Origin: Bifidobacterium breve
Lineage (GTDB): Bacteria > Actinomycetota > Actinomycetes > Mycobacteriales > Mycobacteriaceae
Direction: 5' to 3'
DNA: 13,301 nucleotides
NCBI GenBank assembly: GCA_943331415.1
Contig: CALQLM010000004.1
Coordinates: 1 to 13,301 of the forward strand
Shown: positions 6,199 through 13,301 of the stretch, one piece after another
Layout: each line of letters begins with the position of its first letter
How positions within the stretch are numbered: the stretch's first letter is position 1
Notes under the pieces: generated by a model
The model's database searches: none
What the model was told of the DNA's origin: nothing
The model's input: the letters and a program-made list of their open reading frames with translations, nothing else
Position numbers and translations under genes: made by a program

Positions 6199-6755
6199 TG
6201 CTCCGGCAGGTCGAGTTCGGCAAGCCCGAGAATGCTGCGATAGGGCACGCCCTCAGCCTCGATCGCCGCGGCCGCGCCGGTGGCCCTGTCCACAACGGTT
6301 GCCACGCCGATGACCGTGGCACCGGCGTCGCGCACGGCGCGCACCGCCGTCAACGCCGAACCGCCGGTGGTGCTGGTGTCCTCGACCACCAGAACCCGCT
6401 TGCCGGCTACGTCTGTTCCTTCGATAAGACGTTGCAACCCATGGGTTTTCACGGCTTTGCGCACCACGAAGCAATCAATAGGCCGACCCGGCGCATGCAT
6501 GATCGCGGTCGCCACCGGATCTGCGCCGAGGGTCAACCCGCCGACCGCCGCGTAGTCCCAGTCCGCGGTGAGTTCACGCATCAGACCGCCGATCAGTGGG
6601 GCGGCCTGATGGTGCAGCGTCGCCCGGCGCAGATCAACGTAGTAGTCAGCCTCTTTACCGGAGGACAACGTGACGCGGCCGAACACCACCGACAGCTGAC
6701 GAACCAGACCGGCGAGTTCGGTGCGGTCGGTGGCGTTGAGCTCAGGTGCGGTCAC
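6195..6755 (-). CDS. pyrE: Orotate phosphoribosyltransferase
   Basis: Converts orotate and PRPP to orotidine-5'-phosphate, the fifth step of de novo UMP synthesis, in the cytosol. The 186-aa protein (M. tuberculosis Rv0382c family) has the 13-residue PRPP-binding motif V-L-V-V-E-D-T-S-T-T-G-G-S at 121-133. The catalytic flexible loop R-K-A-V-K-T-H-G (99-106) contains Lys100, Lys103 and His105. The S-S-G-K-E-A-D-Y-Y-V-D stretch (31-41) matches the PyrE N-terminal region. The start is GTG 6755 with AGGA 7 nt upstream. It lies downstream of ttfA across a 64-bp gap with a hairpin, and overlaps the next gene by GTGA. No decarboxylase fusion is present. The identification is secure. Confidence 0.95.
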   Translation of the reverse strand: MTAPELNATDRTELAGLVRQLSVVFGRVTLSSGKEADYYVDLRRATLHHQAAPLIGGLMRELTADWDYAAVGGLTLGADPVATAIMHAPGRPIDCFVVRKAVKTHGLQRLIEGTDVAGKRVLVVEDTSTTGGSALTAVRAVRDAGATVIGVATVVDRATGAAAAIEAEGVPYRSILGLAELDLPEQ

Positions 6756-6773
6756 GGCGTCGTCCTATTCTCC

Positions 6774-6802
6774 CCAGCCCGAGGCTGGACCCCATCACCC
6801 TA
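6774..6802 (-). promoter_or_regulatory. Leader hairpin and possible -10 upstream of pyrE
   Basis: In the 64-bp ttfA-pyrE gap, CCAGCC (6774-6779) and GGCTGG (6783-6788) form a perfect 6-bp stem with a 3-nt loop, 18 nt before the pyrE GTG. On the minus strand TAGGGT (6802-6797) is a TANNNT -10 candidate that would start transcription close to the hairpin. Read from ttfA it could be a weak terminator. Read from its own promoter it would be a 5'-end hairpin near the pyrE ribosome-binding site. The stem is certain; the roles are inferred. Confidence 0.35.
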
Positions 6803-6819
6803 TCGGCCCGCGGGAGGGG

Positions 6820-7569
6820 TCACAGTTGGTAGTTGGGTGCCTGGGTACCGGTGCGTGGCTGCAGGATAGGCGGAGCGTCGCTGCGCCCCTGGGGAAGTGC
6901 CTGCGGGCGACTCGGTGCGGCATTGCGTCGGGCGGCCGACTGTGCGGCAGCGGCCTGTGCCGGGATGGGCGGCAGCACACGCAGCAGGTCGTTGAATTGG
7001 CGCACTGTTCGAAGACCTTCGTCCCATTGGGCTCGGGTGGCCGATATCGGCATGGCCACCAGCGTCCAGTTCTCCTCGTTCCACATGATCTCGGCGCAGT
7101 CCGGAGCGGTGTGGGCGAAGGTCACCATTCGGCGATCGCAGGCACGGCGGGCGGCGTCGAGATTGTTGGAGTAGACCATTCGGGGACCGATCGCTCCGAG
7201 CAACCAGACGTCGTTCTCCCGCGGTTCCTTGAGGCCCTTGAGTCGTAGATCCATGATGACGTTGGTGCCGATCTTGCGGTGCAACGCCACCACGGTCGCA
7301 ACATCCTCAAGATCGAACACATACACCGCTTCGCCGCGGATCTGGCCGAGCACCACATTGCGGGCACTGACCTCACCGACGGTCGACATCACACCGCGCT
7401 TCCAGCGGTCGACGATCTCGGTGGACTCCTGCTCGTAATCGAACCCGTGTGAACGCGCCCACGACTTGCGGCGCCGGCCAAGCCCACGGCGTCGCCCGAT
7501 ATCGATGTACAGCAATACCGCCGCACCCACGAAACAGAGTGCGGACAGCGTGAACCAAAACGGGACCAT
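6820..7569 (-). CDS. ttfA: Trehalose monomycolate transport factor A
   Basis: Homologue of M. tuberculosis Rv0383c (TtfA), an essential partner of the MmpL3 exporter that moves trehalose monomycolate across the inner membrane for outer-membrane (mycomembrane) assembly. The 249-aa protein starts with a single membrane anchor (about 4-22) followed by a basic stretch G-R-R-R-G-L-G-R-R-R-K (25-35), placing the rest in the cytoplasm. The folded domain spans about 38-195. The C-terminal 50 residues are a Q/A/P/R-rich low-complexity tail, the part expected to vary; the protein is shorter than the roughly 284 aa of M. tuberculosis. No Shine-Dalgarno precedes ATG 7569, but TACGCT sits 7 nt upstream, suggesting a leaderless mRNA. 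Between clpB and pyrE the order matches M. tuberculosis. Confidence 0.9.
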   Translation of the reverse strand: MVPFWFTLSALCFVGAAVLLYIDIGRRRGLGRRRKSWARSHGFDYEQESTEIVDRWKRGVMSTVGEVSARNVVLGQIRGEAVYVFDLEDVATVVALHRKIGTNVIMDLRLKGLKEPRENDVWLLGAIGPRMVYSNNLDAARRACDRRMVTFAHTAPDCAEIMWNEENWTLVAMPISATRAQWDEGLRTVRQFNDLLRVLPPIPAQAAAAQSAARRNAAPSRPQALPQGRSDAPPILQPRTGTQAPNYQL

Positions 7570-7576
7570 TAGTCGT

Positions 7577-7582
7577 AGCGTA
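7577..7582 (-). promoter_or_regulatory. -10 element (TACGCT) of a probable leaderless ttfA transcript
   Basis: On the minus strand TACGCT (7582-7577) fits TANNNT and is separated by 7 nt from the A of the ttfA ATG. There is no RBS-like purine run in between, which supports a leaderless start. It would give ttfA its own promoter in the 85-bp gap after clpB. Confidence 0.45.
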
Positions 7583-7585
7583 ACG

Positions 7586-7603
7586 GTTCACCGGCGTTCA
7601 CCG
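7586..7603. repeat. Direct repeat GTTCACCG-GC-GTTCACCG upstream of the ttfA -10
   Basis: Two identical 8-mers (7586-7593 and 7596-7603) lie between the ttfA -10 candidate and the expected -35 region, with a 10-bp period (one helical turn). This is the layout of a tandem response-regulator site. GTTCACC is also the core of actinobacterial PHO boxes, although those repeat every 11 bp. Function is inferred. Confidence 0.5.
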
Positions 7604-7654
7604 AGAGGCCCCGCAGATCACAACAGGGTCACCATTGTCCGTGACGGGACGAAA

Positions 7655-10201
<2,547 letters not shown>

Positions 10202-10241
10202 GACACCTCCTTCTCACTTCTTAGATCTTGTCGAGGATTAC

Positions 10242-10267
10242 AACACCGACAGCCTTGAGTCTGTTCC
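10242..10267 (-). promoter_or_regulatory. SigH/SigE-type promoter of clpB
   Basis: The minus strand has GGAACA (10267-10262) and, 17 nt later, GTT (10244-10242). This matches the GGAA(C/T)-N18-20-GTT form used by the mycobacterial stress sigma factors SigH and SigE. The expected start site is near 10234, giving a leader of about 33 nt that ends with the strong RBS. The -35 lies within the spacer of the HspR operator. Confidence 0.7.
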
Positions 10268-10274
10268 GCTCAAG
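10254..10274. promoter_or_regulatory. HspR operator (HAIR element)
   Basis: CTTGAGT (10254-10260), a 7-bp spacer, then GCTCAAG (10268-10274). The HAIR consensus is CTTGAGT-N7-ACTCAAG, so 13 of 14 defined positions match. HspR represses clpB and the dnaK operon in actinobacteria until protein damage titrates it. Its position over the -35 fits direct repression of clpB. Confidence 0.85.
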
Positions 10275-10334
10275 TTTACTGAATTATCCCAGGATCAGGA
10301 TAGGGCCTTCGGCCATCTGTTCAGGATCGCTCAT

Positions 10335-10350
10335 TCGAACATATGATCGA
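10335..10350. promoter_or_regulatory. Candidate LexA (SOS) box
   Basis: TCGAAC-ATAT-GATCGA matches the mycobacterial SOS box TCGAAC-N4-GTTCGA at 11 of 12 defined positions. It covers the -10 of the gene starting at 10354 and ends 3 bp before its ATG, an ideal place for repression. LexA binding is inferred. Confidence 0.55.
10342..10347 (+). promoter_or_regulatory. -10 element (TATGAT) of a leaderless transcript
   Basis: TATGAT is close to the ideal -10 and ends 6 nt before the ATG at 10354. No Shine-Dalgarno is present, so the mRNA probably begins at the start codon. The -35 region (around 10319-10324, GTTCAG) is weak. Confidence 0.55.
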
Positions 10351-10353
10351 TAC

Positions 10354-10677
10354 ATGGCGGAGGGGGCGACGGGCGATCTCGCGGCGATCGGCTACAACGG
10401 CCAGCCGGTGCGTCCGCCGTTACGCCCACTGCGGCCACCGGTGCGGGTGCTGGTGGATCTGGCCGTCCTGTTTCCCCGGGCGCCACATCGGACCGGTCGC
10501 TACCACCCGCACGGTCTCCAGATGCACCGAATAGTTCCGGGCCGCCTCAGTTGCTGGGGCTTGTGCGAACAAGGCGACTGGTGGGGACTGGTCACCTACG
10601 GGATCAGCTTTGGCATCGACAGCCGCGAGGTGACGCACTGGGTGCCGGCGTGGACCCTGCGCCGGGCACCAGGCTAG
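10354..10677 (+). CDS. 107-aa protein of unknown function behind an SOS-like box
   Basis: I do not recognise a named family. The first 30 residues are P/R-rich (P-V-R-P-P-L-R-P-L-R-P-P-V-R). A short hydrophobic strand V-L-V-D-L-A-V-L-F-P (32-41) follows. The C-terminal half looks like a compact beta-rich domain with two cysteines (67, 71) and five tryptophans: C-W-G-L-C-E-Q-G-D-W-W-G-L-V-T-Y (67-82) and V-T-H-W-V-P-A-W (93-100). There is no signal peptide or membrane helix, and the net charge is basic. The frame is open from 10228, but ATG 10354 is chosen because a TATGAT -10 sits 6 nt upstream. The GAP-family gene begins 9 bp after its stop, so the two are likely co-transcribed. If the SOS box is real, this is a DNA-damage-inducible gene. 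Confidence 0.8.
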   Translation: MAEGATGDLAAIGYNGQPVRPPLRPLRPPVRVLVDLAVLFPRAPHRTGRYHPHGLQMHRIVPGRLSCWGLCEQGDWWGLVTYGISFGIDSREVTHWVPAWTLRRAPG

Positions 10678-10686
10678 GTTTCCGAG

Positions 10687-11352
10687 GTGGGCAATCCGGG
10701 CTCCGACGTCGCCGAGTTAATACCGCTGGCACTGGTCATCGCGTTCTCACCGTTCTCGATCATCCCGGGCATCCTGGTCCTGCACACACCGCGGCCGCGG
10801 CCGACGAGTGCGGCCTTCCTGGCGGGCTGGGTGCTCGGCATCGCCATCGTCACCGCGGCCTTCGTCGGCGCGTCAGACCTCACCGCCGCCGCGGGCAACT
10901 CCCCCGAGTGGACGGCCTACGTGCGTATCGCCATCGGCATCGGGCTGGTCGCCTGGGGTCTGTACCGCTGGCTGACGCGAAACCGTCCGGCGGCGGCACC
11001 GGGGTGGATGACATCGTTGACCTCGATCGGACCGCGCCGGGCGTTCATCACCGCCGCGGTGCTGACGGTGGCCAACCCCAAGGTCCTGTTCATGTGCGCC
11101 GCCGCCGGAGCGGTGATCGGCACCGCGCACCTGGGTGCCACCCAGACCTGGGCCTCGGTGGCGGCCTTCACCGCCATCGCGGTGTCGTCGGTCGCCCTTC
11201 CGGTGCTGGGCTACCTGGTCGCCGGCCAGCGACTCGACGAACCACTGGACAGGCTCAAGAACTGGATGGAGAAGAACCACGCCGCTCTGATCGGGGTGAT
11301 CCTCATCCTGATCGGTCTCGTCGTGGCGTACAAGGGAATTCACGCTCTCTAG
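10687..11352 (+). CDS. GAP-family (Sap/GPL-addressing-like) membrane protein
   Basis: A 221-aa protein with six predicted membrane helices (about 10-33, 43-63, 78-96, 120-144, 153-178, 199-217). The topology and motifs resemble the LysE-like GAP family: F-S-P-F-S-I-I-P-G-I-L (20-30) in helix 1, and P-R-R-A-F with V-A-N-P-K-V-L-F (116-135) before and in helix 4. In mycobacteria, characterised members (Gap for glycopeptidolipid, Sap for sulfolipid-1) assist transport of surface glycolipids alongside MmpL proteins. No mmpL, pks or glycosyltransferase gene is visible here, so the substrate is unknown. GTG 10687 is the start; its RBS is weak, and its start 9 bp after the previous stop suggests coupling. 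The stop TAG lies in a CTAG at 11349-11352. A LysE-type amino acid exporter is a less likely alternative. Confidence 0.85.
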   Translation: MGNPGSDVAELIPLALVIAFSPFSIIPGILVLHTPRPRPTSAAFLAGWVLGIAIVTAAFVGASDLTAAAGNSPEWTAYVRIAIGIGLVAWGLYRWLTRNRPAAAPGWMTSLTSIGPRRAFITAAVLTVANPKVLFMCAAAGAVIGTAHLGATQTWASVAAFTAIAVSSVALPVLGYLVAGQRLDEPLDRLKNWMEKNHAALIGVILILIGLVVAYKGIHAL

Positions 11353-11356
11353 ACCC

Positions 11357-11426
11357 CTCTGCGGTCCGGGGAAAGGCTGAGGCCTGCCGGCACTACATCG
11401 GGTGACTTTCGTCCCTTCCCGCAGAG
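11357..11426. repeat. Long-range inverted repeat in the leader of the 80-aa gene/acsA unit
   Basis: CTCTGCGG (11357-11364) and CCGCAGAG (11419-11426) are perfectly complementary and enclose 54 nt. A second short dyad, GTGATG-N7-CATCAC, lies at 11430-11448. In RNA the first pair could close a structured domain following the GAP gene, or act as its terminator base. No known riboswitch class is recognised. Confidence 0.4.
11402..11415. promoter_or_regulatory. Candidate DosR (DevR) box
   Basis: GTGACTTTCGTCCC matches the 14-bp core of the DosR consensus (GGGACTWWAGTCCC) at 12 positions, keeping the G-x-G-A-C half and the GTCCC half. The outer bases of the 20-bp form match poorly. It lies 59 bp before the start codon at 11475, compatible with activation of the 80-aa gene and acsA in hypoxia or nitric oxide stress. 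Binding is inferred. Confidence 0.45.
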
Positions 11427-11474
11427 CAGGTGATGCGATGAACATCACAGGGGCAAGGGACTGGGGGAACGGGA

Positions 11475-11717
11475 ATGACCAAAGCCGTTGCGGCCGAGGA
11501 GATCGAGGCCATCGCGTGGCAGTTCCTGTGCTCGCAGTACACCCGGCGTGACTACTGGGACTGGGCACTGGAACGCCGTATCGACGCATATTTGCGCCAT
11601 CTGAACCGCCACGACGTCCTCAACGACGGGGCCGCCTACGGCGCGGTGATCGAGCGGGTCATGGCGAACTTCCCCCGCGCTCGGCGGGACGGCGTACTCG
11701 ACCCGCCGCATCTGTGA
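11475..11717 (+). CDS. Small 80-aa protein upstream of acsA, unknown function
   Basis: A soluble, mostly helical protein. It has an acidic helix A-E-E-I-E-A-I-A-W-Q-F-L (7-18), an aromatic stretch Y-W-D-W-A-L-E-R-R-I-D-A-Y-L-R-H (27-42), and a last helix A-Y-G-A-V-I-E-R-V-M-A-N-F (54-66), followed by a basic turn and D-P-P-H-L at the end. One cysteine (19) and no signal peptide are present. I do not recognise a named domain. The size and helix pattern would suit a small binding partner or regulator. ATG 11475 follows a purine-rich GGGGGAACGGGA. The acsA start is 12 bp after the stop, so they almost certainly share a transcript, and the upstream DosR-like box would control both. A role in modulating the ligase is a guess from adjacency only. 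Confidence 0.8.
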   Translation: MTKAVAAEEIEAIAWQFLCSQYTRRDYWDWALERRIDAYLRHLNRHDVLNDGAAYGAVIERVMANFPRARRDGVLDPPHL

Positions 11718-11729
11718 AAGAGGGCGGCA

Positions 11730-13301
11730 ATGAACAACGACACGATCATTCACAAGGATTCCTGTGACCTGAAGGTCACACCAAACCTCGACAATTACGA
11801 GCAGACCCGCTCGTCATTCACCTGGTCGGCACTTCCCGGTCTGTGCGACGGAATGAGTGGGCCGGGCGATCAGCCGGGCTGCAACATCGCCTACGCCGCC
11901 GTGGACCGCCACGCCAACGGACCGAAGTCAGGGCGAACCGCCCTGCGCTTCATCGCGGACACGCCGGGATCGGACACGCTGACCGCCCAGGACATCAGCT
12001 ATGCCGAGTTGGGTCGGTTGACCCGGAAGTTCACCAATGTGTTGCGCGGCCTGGGAATCGGCAAGGGCGACAAGGTCTTCGTCATCATGGGCCGGGTTCC
12101 CGAGCTCTACATCAGCATGCTCGGCGCGCTCCGCAACGGCAGCATCGTCTCGCCGCTGTTCTCCGCGTTCGGCCCCGAGCCGATCGCCACCCGGGTCAAC
12201 ATCGGCTCAGCCGACGTGCTGGTCACCACCGCGGCGATCTACAAACGCAAGATCGCCACGATTCGCGACCAGTTGCCGTCGGTCCGGCACATCCTGATTG
12301 TCGCCGAGCCGGGTGTCGACGAGATCGACGGAACACACGATTTCCAACGCCTGATGGACACCGCCGACGATATCGCCCCGATCGAGCCCACCGCCGCCGA
12401 TGACCTGTCGCTACTGCACTTCACCAGCGGCACCACCGGAACCCCGAAGGGCGCTCAGCACGTCCATGGCGCAGTGGCCATGCACTACATCACCGGCCGC
12501 TACGCCCTGGACCTGCATGACGATGACATCTATTGGTGCACAGCTGATCCCGGCTGGGTAACCGGAACCTCCTACGGCATCATCTCGCCACTGCTCCACG
12601 GAGTGACATCGATCATCGACGAAGCGGAGTTCGATGCGCAGCGGTGGTATCGCATCCTGCAGGACGAGGGCGTCACCGTCTGGTACACCGCACCGACCGC
12701 CATCCGGATGCTGATCAAGGCCGGCACCGAGTTGCCGGCGGCGTACCACTTCCCGAAGCTGCGGTTCATCGCCAGTGTCGGCGAACCACTGAACGCCGAA
12801 GCGGTGTGGTGGGGTAAACGTGTTCTGGGACTGCCGATTCACGACAACTGGTGGCAGACCGAAACCGGCGGGATCATGGTGGCAAACACCCCGGCCTTCG
12901 ACATCAAGCCCGGTTCGATGGGCCGCCCCCTGCCCGGCGTGGACGCCGTCATCGTCGACCACAATCCCGATACCGGTGAGATCCACGTCATTGACGAACC
13001 CGACATCGAAGGCGAACTGGCCCTGCGCCTCGGGTGGCCGTCGATGTTCCGGGGCTACCTCAATCAAGATGAGCGCTATCGCAGATGCTTCTCCGACGGT
13101 CTCTACCTGTCCGGCGACCTGGTTAAGCGAGATGCAGACGGGTATCTCTGGTTCGTCGGCCGCGCCGATGACGTCATCAAGGCCTCGGGCCACCTGATCG
13201 GGCCGTTTGAGGTGGAGAACGTCCTCACCGACCACCCCGCCGTTGCCGAAGCCGCCGTAATCGGAAAACCAGATCCGACCTACGGCGAGGTGGTGAAGGC
13301 G
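11730..13301 (+). CDS. acsA: Acetyl-CoA synthetase (AcsA-type), 3' end missing
   Basis: An ANL-superfamily adenylate-forming ligase that activates acetate, or a near homologue such as propionate, to acyl-CoA with ATP and CoA. The window holds 524 codons and the frame is open at its edge; roughly 50-60 residues, including the catalytic A10 lysine loop, are expected beyond. Motifs: ATP loop T-S-G-T-T-G-T-P-K-G (232-241), W-C-T-A-D-P-G-W-V-T-G-T (269-280), S-V-G-E-P-L-N (349-355), A5 D-N-W-W-Q-T-E-T-G-G (372-381) with the Trp pair that favours small acyl groups, Asp463 in Y-L-S-G-D, Arg478, hinge Lys484, and G-P-F-E-V-E (491-496). The overall pattern is closer to Bacillus AcsA than to long Acs. 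ATG 11730 has GAGGG 5 nt upstream. The upstream 80-aa gene is 12 bp away. The exact substrate is not certain. Confidence 0.92.
   Translation, partial: MNNDTIIHKDSCDLKVTPNLDNYEQTRSSFTWSALPGLCDGMSGPGDQPGCNIAYAAVDRHANGPKSGRTALRFIADTPGSDTLTAQDISYAELGRLTRKFTNVLRGLGIGKGDKVFVIMGRVPELYISMLGALRNGSIVSPLFSAFGPEPIATRVNIGSADVLVTTAAIYKRKIATIRDQLPSVRHILIVAEPGVDEIDGTHDFQRLMDTADDIAPIEPTAADDLSLLHFTSGTTGTPKGAQHVHGAVAMHYITGRYALDLHDDDIYWCTADPGWVTGTSYGIISPLLHGVTSIIDEAEFDAQRWYRILQDEGVTVWYTAPTAIRMLIKAGTELPAAYHFPKLRFIASVGEPLNAEAVWWGKRVLGLPIHDNWWQTETGGIMVANTPAFDIKPGSMGRPLPGVDAVIVDHNPDTGEIHVIDEPDIEGELALRLGWPSMFRGYLNQDERYRRCFSDGLYLSGDLVKRDADGYLWFVGRADDVIKASGHLIGPFEVENVLTDHPAVAEAAVIGKPDPTYGEVVKA

Noticed and set aside
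10301..10316. DosR-like sequence (GGGCCTTCGGCC) near the clpB promoter
   Set aside because: It lacks the GGGAC half-site and is one base short between halves; it is better explained as a small GC hairpin.
11430..11448. CRP-type site (GTGA...TCAC) upstream of the 80-aa gene
   Set aside because: The half-sites GTGA and TCAC are 11 bp apart, not the 6 bp of a CRP site. It is kept only as an unnamed dyad.
11438..11551. Possible 37-aa leader frame (ATG AAC ATC...) overlapping the 80-aa gene
   Set aside because: It is out of frame with the 80-aa gene, has biased composition (R/G-rich late part) and a poor RBS. The overlap favours the 80-aa frame, which has typical codon usage.

Overview
The window looks like a chromosomal core segment from a non-tuberculous mycobacterium (Mycobacterium/Mycolicibacterium type). 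The DNA is GC-rich. The gene order fba, dedA, lamH (GH76), SpoU methyltransferase, Rv0381c-like, pyrE, ttfA, clpB follows the M. tuberculosis Rv0363c-Rv0384c backbone. Several families are mycobacterial hallmarks: an LpqN-type lipoprotein, TtfA, a GAP-type transporter, and LamH. The species cannot be fixed from sequence alone. From recall of the H37Rv map, two blocks are absent: mgtE next to fba, and the roughly 14-gene Rv0366c-Rv0379 stretch between lamH and the methyltransferase. No RNA gene, IS element, CRISPR array or phage feature was seen. No gene-free stretch exceeds 300 bp; the longest is about 150 bp.

Layout. Positions 1-203 hold the end of an upstream (+) gene and a hairpin that contains its stop codon. 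Positions 227-1264 (-) encode class II fructose-bisphosphate aldolase, divergent from a DedA membrane protein (1361-2023, +). A (-) block follows: SpoU methyltransferase, then lamH 15 bp downstream, then, probably from its own promoter, an LpqN-like lipoprotein and a small cysteine-containing secreted protein. A cupin gene (4997-5422, +) is divergent from the methyltransferase across a very short intergenic region. A second (-) block runs clpB, ttfA, pyrE, Rv0381c-like; pyrE and the last gene overlap by GTGA. From 10354 all genes are (+): a 107-aa unknown, a GAP-family membrane protein, an 80-aa unknown, and an AcsA-type acetate-CoA ligase that runs off the window.

Regulation is the most informative part. 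Upstream of clpB, a near-perfect HspR operator (HAIR) surrounds the -35 of a SigH/SigE-type promoter. In the same interval, a near-consensus mycobacterial SOS (LexA) box overlaps the -10 of the divergent 107-aa gene, which appears to be leaderless. A DosR-like box precedes the 80-aa gene/acsA pair, suggesting hypoxia or redox control. Several genes (dedA, cupin, methyltransferase, ttfA, the 107-aa gene) have a TANNNT -10 motif 6-8 nt before the start codon, the mycobacterial leaderless pattern. The cupin and methyltransferase -10 elements share two base pairs.

Functionally, four genes relate to envelope lipids or glycans: lamH (lipoarabinomannan trimming), ttfA (trehalose monomycolate export with MmpL3), the LpqN-like lipoprotein (a family linked to MmpL3 and mycolate carriage) and the GAP-family protein (glycolipid export). 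The rest are central metabolism (fba, pyrE, acsA) or stress proteostasis (clpB). I see no clear new multi-gene system. The best candidates for new biology are the SOS-box-linked 107-aa protein, the DosR-box-linked 80-aa protein with acsA, and the shared -10 divergent promoter.
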